This document shows, piece by piece, positions 1-12,502 of a DNA stretch of 64,000 nt (positions are counted from its first letter, which is position 1; the number at the start of each line of letters is the position of its first letter). The translations under genes and the position numbers were made by a program. Source of the stretch: Lagopus muta. Lineage: Eukaryota > Chordata > Aves > Galliformes > Phasianidae. Below the pieces are notes generated by a model. It was not told the DNA's origin. It ran no database searches and saw only the letters and a program-made list of their open reading frames with translations. The stretch lies in contig NC_064433.1 in assembly GCF_023343835.1 (NCBI RefSeq), forward strand, positions 32,705,214 to 32,769,213, read 5' to 3'.

Positions 1-1540
1 TCCACCCCACCAAGCAGAGCCAAGGCCCTGCTCCTGCAGGGCTCACCCAAAGGGCCCACACATGTGCAAGCATCGGTACCAATTTCACAAGGTGCTTGCA
101 TCCATGCTCAGACCTCACTATTCTGAAAATGTATCTCAGCCCTCTGCTGAGGCTTTAAAGAGCATTGTTAACTCCATCTGTGTCTTTTGGCTCCCTGCTT
201 TTTATGTTTTTATCTGCTGGCATCCTTAGAGTGTTAAAAGTTGCATTTAACCTTGTTAAAGGAGGACTGCTTCTATTTTAAACTGAAGCATTTTGGGCAC
301 CAGTCATATTTTGCTTGCAACATTTCCTTATGGCTAAATATTTTTGTTGGAATTCCCAAATGATAATGTAAAATCCAATGAACTGAGGAAGAGCGAGTAC
401 TGTTGTGGAAGGGAGCTTAGTGCTATCCTTGGTACTTTAGTTTAAACTATTTTATATCCAAGACAGTAGATGAAATAGCAGTGATTCATATATGGTCATT
501 AGCTTTAGTCTTTTTTTTCCTAACTGAATTTCTGTGAGCATATCATGATTCCTTCAAATGTATGCAGTTAAATCAGTTTTATTGTGCAAATTGCTTTATT
601 ACATGGAGTGAATGACAAAGGTCCCCCCAGTGAAGCATCACCTCATCTGCTGCGTAGCTGGTGCTGCAGGAGCAAGATACACACCACAGGTTCTGTGCTT
701 GGGACACTGTGTACTTAAACTTCTTGAGTCTATTTATTACTTAATATTCTTTGAATATGTCAGCGTGCATTTCTAAGATCTACTGTAATGTGGACTCACC
801 TGGGGGTTTTCAAGAGAAAACGGCAAATTTGCAAACTTACTGCACTGAGAGACCTAAAGTAGAAAAGTTGGTTTGGATTTCTTAATCTAATTGACAAGCT
901 CAGTGCTTCTGGTCCTTAGAATTCACTTCCTTGTTTCCATGCATCAGGGCATCCCTTCTGCAGAGACTCACAACAAATCCATGACATGACATAACCACAC
1001 AACCTACGAACAGCTCTGCTTTTCTCAAATGCAATTCTTTGGGTGTTTTCTTCCCATAAAATTGGCTTCAATTTGATTTGAGATATAACATGAAAATGAA
1101 TCCTCCCAGAATGAAAATGTCGTTTGCTCAGCTCTCCTTCCTCCAAATATCTGTGCAATAACGATTGAAATAAAATTAGCGGAAAGAGGAATAGCAGAGG
1201 GACAAGCATGACTAAGCAGACTGAAGAGAACATTTGTGTCTGCCTATGGTATTTTTCAACATTTGTCCCTAACTGTTTCAGTGTCTGTTGGGAACTGCTG
1301 CATCCATACAGAAGGATGATGAAGGTGGCTTACAGCGATCTTTGCCCTCAGACTTTGCACTGAGTGCAGCCTGGCTAGGTGAAACCTAGCCATCACCTCT
1401 CAGTGACTGTTAGGAAATAAATACGTTTTTTTAAAGTGCTTCAAATATACTCTTCTTGGTATTCAGGGTATATTAGGAAATGCTACTGTCAAATAAGTAT
1501 TTCAAACCACATAGAAGCTTTTGCATTACAGAATGGAATA
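1..1540. other. single-copy-looking sequence, no gene seen
   Basis: AT-rich sequence without a recognisable repeat. The longest open frame (916-1233, minus) is about 100 codons, has no recognisable domain and is of chance length. Confidence 0.55.
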
Positions 1541-1608
1541 ATAGAATCACAGAATGACTTGGGTTGGGAGAGACTTCAAGGATCATCAAGTTCCAACCCC
1601 TCTGCCAC
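1541..1608 (-). mobile_element. CR1 LINE 3'-end fragment
   Basis: On the plus strand the sequence begins with ATAGAATCACAGAATGACTT and continues with GGGTTGGGAG and GATCATCAAGTTCCAACCCC. This is the reverse complement of the conserved CR1 3' terminus. Only about 70 bp of the 3' end remain, so the element is a severely 5'-truncated insertion in minus orientation with no coding capacity. Confidence 0.85.
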
Positions 1609-2001
1609 ATTATCTATAAAAACTCATCGAAGCTATCAACTCTGCTGAAACAGGAAAGGAAACATCTGTAAATTATTTCTTTATCCCTTTGAAATAAACA
1701 ATTGCTTGGTAGGATAGCTGCTCTTTTATACATCTCCCTTCTGAATAGAGATACCGAATCTATCCTCATTATCTGCTCTTTCCATATTTATTCTAAGAGG
1801 GAAAATACACAACAGGTGGGTACAATGCATGAGAAACATATTGCTGCACAGCTGTGATCCAGTACACTAAGGTCATTGCTTCATCTGGGACATAACTTGA
1901 TAATGGAGAAACAATTAAAAAAAAGAAAAGAACTGTGCCTTACCTTCAACATTTCAGTGATAAAATACTTGATATTGCCACAGAGATAGCAATAAAATTA
2001 C
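1609..2001. other. single-copy-looking sequence, nothing seen
   Basis: Short AT-rich spacer between a CR1 3' fragment and a pyrimidine hexamer microsatellite. I see no gene, RNA or repeat. Confidence 0.5.
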
Positions 2002-2002
2002 C

Positions 2003-2033
<31 letters not shown>

Positions 2034-2142
2034 TTTCTTTTTCTTTTTCTTTTTCTTTTTCTTTTTCTTTTTCTTTTTCTTTTTCTTTTTCTTTTTCTTT
2101 TTCTTTTTCTTTTTCTTTTTCTTTTTCTTTTTCTTTTTTTTC
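2002..2142 (+). repeat. (TTTTTC)n hexamer microsatellite
   Basis: Cytosines recur every six bases from 2013 to 2133 in an otherwise pure T background, giving about 21 near-perfect TTTTTC units flanked by T runs. The strand is homopyrimidine throughout. Both strands are open over this tract (Phe-Leu on plus, Lys-Arg on minus) only because of the repeat, and no protein should be annotated. The same hexamer on the other strand (GAAAAA) forms the last block of the tract at 27163-27459. Confidence 0.98.
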
Positions 2143-4180
2143 CTGGAGAAAAGGTCTCAGTAAACAGCAGCCAGCAATAAAACAGACTGATTTCTCCTAG
2201 GCTGGAAAAATATGACAAGGCTGAGATTGTTCAGCTGATGAACCTGCTTCTGTAATCTCTTTTGGATAACGATGTTATAACAGTACCAAAAGCACACCTA
2301 TATGAAAGATATTAACAATTTCTCCTGAAGCAGAATATGAAGTAAAAGAACAACCGTCTGGAAAGGATGTAATTGGTCTTGTGTTACAGGGAACTAAAGG
2401 CAGCAGTGGGGGTGTTACAAACTTTTCATTACATGAAAATGAAAACTGGACATTATGGGGTTAGTGGACCGTAATTTGTACTGAAGACATCACACATTTT
2501 TCTACTCATTGAAACTGCGCTACTCAAATGCCTACACTATTTGTTAGAACTGTCAGAACCTATTACCTCTTCTTTAAGAAATTTCAACTGGCTCAGCCAT
2601 ATCTTTGGTTTGATCACTATCTCACCCTGAATTTCAATGGTAAATGTGATTTTTAATAGTTCAGATGTGATTGAAAGAAATGCTAGGAACAGGAGGCAGA
2701 TTTGTCCCTCAGTGCCTTATATATTCTCTGCTATGAAATACTTGCAGATAGCCCCCAGCTTGGCAGAGGGGCATGAGATTTGTCAGGGGACTCATTCCAG
2801 GCTCTCATGTTTCTCTGGGTAAGCCTCACCTGGATCAGAAACCCCAGAAAGTCACAAGCTGTACAGGTCTTCCTCCACTTTTTCAATGCAGATGAAAAGT
2901 TACAGCAGCCTTAGAGCTACCTGGCATTTGTGATGAAGGACTGGCCTGTTCATGGACATCCCACAATCCAGAAAATACAAAGCTGAGCACTGCTGTTTCA
3001 CAGAAGAATGGCTCTGTGTGCCATTCCCAGTGCTCTCTGTTCCACATCATGCATTTAGATATGTTCTTCATGGCTACAGCATGTTGCCCCAACACAGTCC
3101 TGCACAAGGACTGCATGACAAATTGGCTGTTCAATTGTTATAGTGTTGGAGGTCATTCTCCAGCTTTTATACCGGATAGGAAGGATGAATCTTTCACTCC
3201 AAATGTAAGAACACCTCACTTGCTGCCAGAAGAAGTAAGAGTACATTAAAAAAACAACTTGATAAGCATATTGATTAATGAACACATGGATGCTGCAGTT
3301 AAGGACTTATTTCAAATTTGTTGTAATTCTGATTGCTATGCACTCATACATACTATCATAATCCGCAGCAATAACTAGACTATTAGAAACACTGAGAATT
3401 AGCATAGTGAAGCAGCAAATGAGCCCCTGGATCATGAAGACAGAATGCTATGCATTAGTCATACATTTTTCTCCAGTTTAAGACAATGATAATTATAGGA
3501 TTAAATGGGTCAAAATGATGAAGGATTTGAAAGAATTTACATTCTCTTATATCACACCAACTGGCTGACTTTCAGAGTGTCCTATTTAACCAGCTTGTCT
3601 CTCTTGCCAGGTTTTAATCAGTTTCTAAATAGTTCTGCAAAAGTTTGGGATTGAACCTTTTAAAAAGTTACTGGTCTTATGACCAGTTTTTCTCAACATC
3701 ATCTCCAAACAGCATCTCAGCTTGAAGTCCAGATGCCTAAGGTACCTACCTAGGATGGATGAAGAGTGCTTCTGGATACAGCATGGTGTTCGATTCAACA
3801 CTGTGAGCTTGGACTTGCTATCAGAGCCTGGAAGCTGCAGACTGTGAGCCACAGCTCTGCCAGTGTGTCATTCACATGTCATTGGAGTGCTGTTCATTGG
3901 ACTGACCTCAGGAAAATACAGGTGCTGAAAAGATCCCACCAGTTGCTCATAGTCAGCAACATGCTGATCTCAGCACACAGGGTCAAAGCTGGCATGACTT
4001 TCTGTGATATTCTGTTAATTCCTTGAAGATTTGCAAAGCTTTGTGAAAAACACTTGTGTTTTGACAGTGTCCATCTGTTGTGAGCATGTACGACTGCTTG
4101 TGCTGGTGATCAGCAGGTCAGCTGCTGGGTTGTGTTTCTCATCCCTTCAGAGTTGGGATTGATCTCTTCAAGGAGTTCAC
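2143..4180. other. single-copy-looking sequence, no gene seen
   Basis: Mostly unique sequence with several 60-90 codon chance frames on both strands around 2880-3290 and 3625-4026, none with a recognisable family signature. Confidence 0.5.
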
Positions 4181-4231
4181 AGCATAGCATAGCATAGCAC
4201 ATCATAGCATAGCATAACATAGCATAGCATA
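4181..4231 (+). repeat. (CATAG)n pentamer repeat on a CR1 tail
   Basis: About ten units of AGCAT/CATAG with a few variants (CACAT, AACAT). The tract directly abuts the 3' end of the minus-strand CR1 that follows, through a GAACAGAACAGAGCAG transition. It therefore most likely arose by expansion of the element's short 3'-tail repeat, and was not an independent microsatellite. Confidence 0.9.
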
Positions 4232-4632
4232 GAACAGAACAGAGCAGTTCAGTTGGAAGGGACCTTCAAAGATCATCAGGTCCAACTGCCTGACCCTTTC
4301 AGAGCTAAATAAAAGTTAAAACATGTTAAGATAGTGTAACCCAATTGCCTCTTGAGCACTGACTGTCATGAGACATGGGCCATCTTGCTAGGAAGCCTGT
4401 CCCAGTGCCTGACCACTCTGACTGCACTGAAATGTTTCCTACTGCTTAGCCTGATCCTCCCTTGGCAGCTCTGTGCCATTCCCATTCTGCTATTGGTTCC
4501 CAGGAGCAGAGCCCATCACCTCCCTGTGCTTCCCCTCCTCAGGAGCTGCACAGAGAAGTAAAGGTTGTCTTTAGGCTACCTCTCTTCCAGGCCAGGCAGC
4601 CCAGTGCCCTGAGCCTCTTCTCATAAGAAGTA
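4232..4632 (-). mobile_element. CR1 LINE, 3' portion
   Basis: The plus strand reads GTTCAGTTGGAAGGGACCTT then GATCATCAGGTCCAACTGCC, followed by the reverse complement of the ORF2 C-terminal and 3' UTR region (CCTGTCCCAGTGCCTGACCA; CTTCCAGGCCAGGCAGCCC). It is about 400 bp, 5' truncated and in minus orientation. It diverges from the other copies here, which suggests a different or older CR1 subfamily. The frame is broken by stops and no functional protein is possible. Confidence 0.85.
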
Positions 4633-7600
4633 AAAGTTCCTCTCAGATCACATTCAGATGTTCATTGCAGACAAGGAAATATAGACCACATGCTGGTGTC
4701 TCTTCCAACCGTTACACTTGCCCAGACCTTGTTCAAGTGTTGTATGAGAAGATCTGCAAAATGGGAAGCAGTGGCCACAGCTTCTCCCAGCACACTGTGT
4801 GGGGGGCTTTTCAGGAGACATGACACATCCACCTTCATCTGCTGGCAGAAATGCACACACAGAGCTCAGAGCTGCTGTTACTCACACACACTGCTTTGAA
4901 GCCTGCGTTTGTGACTCTGGTTCAGGATGTGACAGACCAACTTAGGATAAGGAGGGAAGGATGGCTAGAGGACATGTAGCTTGCCTTGCATGGGTGAGAA
5001 GGTAGGATTTAGGGGCAAGTCGATTGGAATGCAGATAAAGGCGGAGGAATGAAAGAATACAGAGTTCAGATAAGGGCACTCAGGTGTAGAAGATGTGAAA
5101 GAGTGGAGAAGGAGGTAGAGATGTGTCTGGGGTCCTGACAAGAGTAATTAGATTGTTATGTAAGCAGTCAGGGAAACTGTGACAGATTTGGTTTAGGAGG
5201 CTTGCAGGCACTTAGGAGGATGCCTTGCTCTCATGCACACCTGGAAGATACACTGCAGAAAACTTAGGTTACATAAGTGTCCTGTCAGTGATTTGCCCAA
5301 GCAAAAATGCATGCCTATGACAATATGGAGTATGCCAGTTTTAAATCAGTTGATAACCAGAGATTACACTTCTCTGGAAGGAGAAACAATTGCCAAGAAC
5401 AGAGAAAAACTACCTGTTTTCATATGAACAAAGCAGAGCAGAAAAACAGAGATCAGTCCAGTCATTTCTTCTCTCATGCCAGCCCACAGAGCACGTCAGG
5501 CATGACCAGCTCCAAGGATCAGCTTTTAAGAAAATACCTGAGCTCTGGAAGTTGGGATGCCTTTTTCCAAACCAGGGTGAGCTGGTCTACCATCACACGC
5601 TTGAGAAGCAAGTGACTGTCCAGAAAGTCTTCTTCACCTCCTCTGTGCTGCTGACCTTGTAGACAGAGCATGGCCAGAAAGCTTCATGTGATGACCCAAT
5701 CACATTTAATTTCTTGCAGGAAGGAAAGCTGTGGAGAAAGGACAGCCTCTTTGTTCCTATGGTCTCAGGCATCCTGGATCACTGGCCTCCTGGGGCTATC
5801 GTAATGTGAATCATGCAAACAACAAAAGATGCTGGTGCATTCTGTTAGCCTGGAGTTCTTCTAGAATACCTGGTTGTAGACTTACATCCAGGCACTTGAA
5901 AGTTATTAATATGCCATTCAGTGTTACATCATACAGAGCTACAGCATTCCCATCTGGATAGTATCAGAGTTAATGATAAAAGGAAATTAGAAGCCTCTGG
6001 TGGGCCTTTGTAGTTGCTGTTATCCCCTGGAGACAGGACTTCATCCATGCAAGAGCCACATGGGTGAGAGGCAAAGAAAGAATATTTTGCTGCAGCAGAA
6101 ACACTTCTGTAAGTTATTCTTTCAATAATTGCTAGACAACCCTTTTCCTAGTGTTTTGCTTTTGTCTGAATCTTCTGTATCCACAGAAAAGGTTTTCTAT
6201 GACGATTTTGCAATGATGATTTCTAAGGCTTTAAGGATCTGTTATATTTGCAATAAACCTGAGAAACACTTAACCGTTTTCTTTTCATGCCCTAAGGGCT
6301 CAAAGCTGCTGGAGGCATGGTATTAAAATTCTTTGCCAAGAGGGTGTGCATGCGGGGGAGCCATGGAAGGAGACAAGGCTCCTGGTGGTGTTGGGGGGAA
6401 AAGCATATGTGCTTCATCTTTTCAGCAGCGTCTATTGGAAGGCACTGCTGGACTGGTTCCCAGCATTAATTTGCAATTATCACAATAATTTACATTCAAG
6501 CCTTAATTAATGACGATCTGGATGCATATGGTGGGGTGATGTGAGAAGGACAGGCGAAATCTATTTCTGCCCCTTTTCATTCTGGTAACTCTGGGCATGA
6601 CTCACTGCTCCTTGCTGTCTCCTGACAACGTATGAAGAGAGGGATGTACAGCAGAACAAAATGTTTCTTACTCTGATTATTTGCTTCTCAGCAGCTCAGT
6701 GCCTCCCTTACCACAGCCTGATAAATGGTTTCCGAATCATTTTAAATCCTCAGAACGTTTATGTAAGGAAACGTTTGAATATGTGAGTATCTCAAGGTTA
6801 TTTGTATATCAAGCTGTCATTTCAGTGCTGAACAGTTGTTGGGGGGTCGGGGGGTAGAAAACCCTTTTCTGTGGAATGTGCTGTGGAGGCATCTACAACC
6901 TGCTGGTGACAGGCACTGAGGGAAGTTGCTAACAGAAGGGACCCTATGAGGTTAAGGGGCTTCATTTTATATACAGTAAGATAATTAACCTGCTAACCAG
7001 CACTCACTTGAAAGCAGCACTGCGTTTTTGGAGCGCTCAGGTGCTGTCTGCTCCAACTCACATCCCAGCCTGGCTGCTGTTTAAAATCTCTGATTTGCTA
7101 ACTTCTGAAGTACACCTCTATCTGTGTGCTGTCCTGTATGGCTTCTGCGTCTGTGTGTAGGGGAAGCACATAGCTGCACCCCTCCTGCTGCACAGGGCTG
7201 TCCTCAGGTTCATGTATGGGTAACACCAGGCCTGTGTGCAGCAAACCCTCTGCACACAGTGATTGCTTTGGTGCAGAAATCTTGTTATACCAGTAAGGAG
7301 GACGCCATGCTGGATGGCATTAAGTCCTCTAGTCTGCACAGCATAGACACAGTTGTTGAGAATAATGACCCCTGAGCTCTGAGTACAGTTTTACTTCAAT
7401 CAACGGCATAGCTCTCACAGAGCTGACTTCCTTTGGAAGAGTCAACCATTTATCTTATGTCCATGCAAAATTTTGTAAAAGGATTTACTGCTGATACTTG
7501 ATGACATCTTTCTTCCTTGGTTTTAATGCATTTGACACTGTTCTGGAGAAAATATTTCAGGTGAAATCATATTAGTCAGGGTAAAGTCCACTACTAAATG

Positions 7601-10600
7601 ATGTCTTATGTTTGGGGAATGAAAAGTAGATGTTAGCATACCTTTCCCCCCTCCTCCCCTCCCCCCCCCACAGGATTGGAAACAGAAGTGGGGTCCTCAG
7701 GATCTCTTTCTGTTCTATTTGGTGGTCCAGTTCAATAGCACAGAGTGCTGAAGGCATCTCAGGAGCATGGGCACAGCAGAGGAAAGGTGACTTGAACATG
7801 GGCCACACCTTTCCAAGATAAGAAGCACTGGGGGGCCTATGGGTACACCTCAGCTGCAGGATGAGCTGGATTAGAGGCAAAAGCATTTGGGAGAAGGGTT
7901 TGATACCACCAAAGAGATGGAAGGAGTGTGGGCTGGAGCCACCCCACTGACTCTACACCTTATTCCACACCACTCTGGCAGTGGAAACCAGATGGGCTCT
8001 CCAGGCCTGCAGTTTCATCGGTCTGTGAAGTGAGGAGAAAGCTCTTTGGCCATCCCTAAGACTTTGCTTCCCACTGTGAAGATCTACTTATCAGCATAAA
8101 ACCCGTGCTGGATGGATGGCTGGATATGCATGAAAAATACATGTCTGGAATCTGGTCTGAACTGTAGAAACACGCTGAAATGATCCCAGGGAACAAGTTT
8201 CTTGAATCACCCATTTACAGCCTGCACACATTTCATACCTGACAGTAGGAAAAAGCACTGTAAAAATACCCTTAAGAATGTGAATCTCTGCTCTGATTTG
8301 CACTTAAAAGACAACATCTGATTAATGTCTGTGTTTTATTAACAGAAGGCTGAGACGATGAAAGCATCTCAGATATTACCTCTATTGTATCAGAAACTTT
8401 TGATAGCATATTGTGGAAGAAAATATCACATTTCATTAAAAACGATCATCGTAACACAAAGGATTTGGCAGCGGTTTATAAACCTAGTGGTAATTTTCAG
8501 TGTCACCCATTTTTCAGTCTCTGAAGATTATTAGAAAAAAATGCTTCTGATGACCTCCGACTGGATCTGCCAGCGCTCACCGGTCTGTGCATGGCTGCAT
8601 GCTGTTGTGCACCAGCTGTGGAGCTGCCTTCGCTATAAGCAGCACAGCTGCTGTGTCAGCAGTTAACACAGCTCAATTTTAATAGACTCGGTTACACAGC
8701 ATATTCTCAGACCTTCCAGCTGTGCCTAATGAAAATGCGTACTGACACTCGTTCCAGTCTCAGTGTACCCCTTTGTGCTGCTGTTCACTTATTATTTTTT
8801 TATTATTCTGCATACAAGGAGTCTCAGCACTCCAGATAGATGAAATGTCATATACATTGAGGATAATCTCCCATCACTGCAAGGTTTCTCCTCTATTAGT
8901 CGTCTCTGTGTGCTTCATTTAATCTGTTTGCTACCCGTTAGAAAGGCTGCCAAAGCATTTGGTTCTTGAAGAGCTGAGTGCTTCATTTTATCTGACGTAA
9001 CTGCATCAGCACAGCAACGATTTATAAAGAATAACTTGTTTGTCGGTCTTAGGCTTTTTTTCATGGATTGCCTTTGAACAAATAGCTATTTTCTTGGATT
9101 TATTAATTATTCAAAATGTTAAAGACTTTGAGGATTTGATTATGAGCAATTTTATGTGACTATTTGGTATTCAGTACTCAGCATCTAAGGCCATTACTTT
9201 GTTGTGTAGACAGATGAAGGCACATCTTGTCTTCTCTTTTCTGTTGACAGAAGATACTGCAAAATGTCATGAGAATTTTGCTCAGAGGGTAAGAACTTAG
9301 GAAGAGACAAGAAGAAAAACCCAAATTTACCCCAGAACTACAGGTTAGATAAATGGTTTTCTAAATAAAATTTCTGAAGTAAAGATTATTGCCAAATTTA
9401 TTTTGTGTACATGTAGAATATTTGTTTCCTCACGATACTCATGTTTGTTTCTCATGTTTCTCATTCCCACAGAGGGGAATTGGGTGTGTGCCCAAGAGAG
9501 CACCACAGCTCAGGTCATGGCTGCCTTGTGCTTTGGTGAAGAGTATGTTTCTTCATACAAAATACTCTGAAGGTGCAGTTGTCATCAGTCTGCAAATTTC
9601 TCTCAGGATTATTGTGAAGGTGACAGGATGCAGTTTCCAGTTCTGGAGGGCGCTGCCAGACGATTGTGCAGTTTGCTGGTCTCTGAACATTTGCTTTCTA
9701 ATTCTACTGAAGCACAAAAGGTTTTAATTTACAGTTAATGAGCTTTTTGTGGGATAACAACCTGAGCTCTTGAACAGCAAGTGGCTTAAATACATTTGAA
9801 TACTTGATAAGGCAATATTTTGTAATGAGTTCTTTGATCTGCTCTTGCCTACTTTTGCTGCAAGGAGGAGGGGAAAAAGGGAAGGCTGTTGCTGTGTGGT
9901 AGAGGTACATATTGCTTCTGTCATTGTGTAGGTATAAATCTGAACGATGAGCATGACAATGCTGAAAATTCATATTTCAATTACCATATCTATTTGCTAC
10001 ATATTTAATTGCCATACACAATCTGGGAAATGGGTGCATGATTGGATGCTGCTGGCTGGAGTTTTTCTTCCTATCTCTAAGCTCTATATCTCCTCAACGT
10101 AAGTTTTTCATTGCTTTGATGGACACATCTGCTTCTGGAGTTCTCTGAAAAGCAGACTGTTACCTGGACCTCAGAGTCACACGCTGTGCTGAGGCCCTGT
10201 TTAGGTTTAGCTGTTTAGGTGAATAAAGAGCACTTTCATTCCTTCATATGGCTCTGCACAAGCTAAAGCAAGTGAGGGGTGCAAGCACTACTGAGGTCTG
10301 CCAGATCAGCACAGGAGCGGATCACAGCACAGCCTGTCTGAGCACTTGAGAGGACCCATCTGCAGTTCTTTCCTTGTCATGTTCAAGATGTTTTTTCAGT
10401 GAATGTCCAGTTGTTGCCTTATTTCTTTTCCCACAACCTTCCACCATCTGGCTTGTGTTTAAAAGACACAGTTTAGTTAAACACATTAAATTTCAGCAAT
10501 GTGGGCTGCAGCCAGCTCCTGCTCACCAGAAACTGGTAGCGTATTGTATGTCAGCATTCAGAGAAAGATAAGAGTTAGCCGGTTAGAAAGTGAGCAGAAA

Positions 10601-10850
10601 AGCAAAAGCTATATACCTTAAGGCTCCCCCAAGCAATATAAATTAATCTATTCTAAACTCCTTACATCATTTAAGCTTCTTGGAGCAGGGATTTGTTTTT
10701 AAGTCCCTGTAAAATATCATGTTATATCCATTCTGCTCTATAAAATGAGTAAAACCCACAAAACTCAGCAGACATGCCAGAAATGTATGGAGTACCCACA
10801 TTTTATCTGTGCAGAAGCATCACTAAGCCACTCTCAATGATATCTGAAAA
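4633..10850. other. long single-copy-looking stretch, no gene seen
   Basis: About 6.2 kb without a CR1, LTR or large microsatellite that I can recognise. Small low-complexity patches occur, for example a C-rich run near 7646-7671. Open frames are below about 115 codons and carry no recognisable domains. The part from roughly 8330 to 9290 keeps several CpGs inside AT-rich sequence and could be conserved non-coding DNA (see findings). Confidence 0.5.
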
Positions 10851-11176
10851 GTCGTGGCAGTCAGGTGCAGTCCCTGGTGGAAAAAGGCTGGACTCTTTTC
10901 AGTGGTGAGTGGAGACAGGACAAGGGGACATGGCCGGAAAGTGCAGCGTAGGAAGTTCCGCACAAATGTGCGCAAGAACTTCTTTACAGTGAGGTGATGG
11001 AGCACTGGAACAGGCTGCCCAGGGAGGTGGTGGAGTCTCCTTCTCTGGAGATGTTCAAGAGCTGCCTGGATGCCGACCTGTGCGACCTGCTGTAGGGAAC
11101 CTGCTTTGGCAGGGGGGTTGGACTCGATGATCTCTGGAGGTCCCTTCCAACCCCTACCATTCTGTGATTCTGTGAT
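10851..11176 (+). mobile_element. CR1 LINE, 3' end (first of a tandem pair)
   Basis: Covers the end of ORF2 and the 3' UTR. It has the conserved block AAGAACTTCTTTACAGTGAG, then TGGAGCACTGGAACAGGCTG and CCCAGGGAGGTGGTGGAGTC, and ends with GGTCCCTTCCAACCCCTACC and the octamer tail ATTCTGTGATTCTGTG. The 3' end is complete and the 5' end is truncated at about 10851. Plus orientation. The next CR1 begins within a few bases of its tail. Confidence 0.93.
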
Positions 11177-12502
11177 TTTTAAGAAGGGTAGTAAGGATGA
11201 CCCAGGGAACTACTCACCTGTCAGCCTCACCTCAGTGCCAGTGAAGATCAGGGAGCAGACATGGAAGTCAGAGAGGTAACTAGCATGGCTTCACCAAGGG
11301 CAGGTCCTGTCTGACCCACCCTATTTCTTTTTATGATGGCATAACTGTGTCAGTGGACAAGAGAAGAACCACCGGTGTCATCCGTCTGGAATTCAGTAAG
11401 ATCTTTGACACAGTTTCCTACAACATCCTTCTGTCCAAACTAGAAAGACATGGATTTGGTGGGTGGACTGCTTGATGGATGAGGATCTGACAGGGAGATT
11501 GTACCCAGACAGTGGTGGTCAATAACTCAATGTCCAGATGGAGATGAGTAGCAAGCAGCATCCCTCAGGGGCCAGAACTGGGACTGATGCTCTTTAACAT
11601 CTTCATCAATGTCACGAACAGTGGGATTGAGTGCACCTTCAGCAAGTTTGCAGATGACACTAAGATGTGTGGTGCAGCTGACATGCCCAAGAGATGGGAT
11701 GCCAGAGATACCTAGACAGGCTGCAGCACTGGGTCCAGATTAACACCATGAAGTTAAGTAAATCCAAGTCTTTCACCTGGATTGTGGCAATCTCCACCAT
11801 CCACACAAGGTGGGTGATATAAGGATGGAGAACAGCCCTGCCAAAAAGGGCTTGAGTGTACGTGTGAATGGCAAGCTGTTCATGAGCCAACAGTATGCCC
11901 TCACATCCCAGAAAATCAACTGCACCCTGGGCTGCATCAAAAGAATAATGGGCAGCAGGTCAAGAGAAGTGACCCTGCCCTTCTTCTCTGCACTGGTGTG
12001 GCCACATATGGAGTACTGCATCCAGATGTGGAGTCCTCAGAGCAGGAGTGGTGCGGATCTGTTGGAGCGTGTCCAGAGGAACGCTGCAGAAATGAACCAG
12101 GGATAGAACGGCTCCCCTGTGAGGACAGGCTGAGAGAACTGGGGCTGTTCAGCTTGGATCAGAGAAGGCTCAGGCAGACCTGAGAGAGGCCTTTCAGTAC
12201 CTAAAGAAGGGCTATATGAAGGAAATGGACAGACTCTTTAGTCTGTCACAATAGAGTCTGTTGTAAGGGGAGATTTAGATTAGATATAAGGAAGAAGTTT
12301 TTTATAATAAGGATGGTGAGGCACTGGCACAAGTTGCCCAGAGACGTGGTGGATGCCCCATCCCTGGAGACACTCAAGATAAGGCTGAACAGGGCACTGA
12401 GCAGACAGATCCAGCTGTAGGTGTACATGTTCATTGCAGGGGAGTGGGCAAGATGACCTTTAAGGACCCCTTCCAACTCAAACATTTCTGTGATTCTTTG
12501 AT
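11177..12502 (+). mobile_element. CR1 LINE, ORF2 reverse-transcriptase part and 3' end
   Basis: About 1.3 kb of CR1 in plus orientation. The start encodes the RT-region motif FKKGSKDDPGNY followed by PVSLTSVP. The catalytic F-A-D-D motif is readable at 11647-11658 (TTT GCA GAT GAC). The distal ORF2 region (MSQQYALTS, LERVQRNAAEM) lies near 11880-12100, and the element ends at the CR1 3' terminus (CCCCTTCCAACTCAAACATT then TCTGTGATTCTTTGA). Stops and frameshifts split the reading frame into pieces (11070-11279, 11810-12106, 11998-12183), so it is a dead copy. It is the second element of a head-to-tail pair. Confidence 0.93.

Noticed and set aside
1935-2218. Phe-Leu and Lys-Arg repeat proteins on opposite strands
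   Set aside because: They come from the (TTTTTC)n array.
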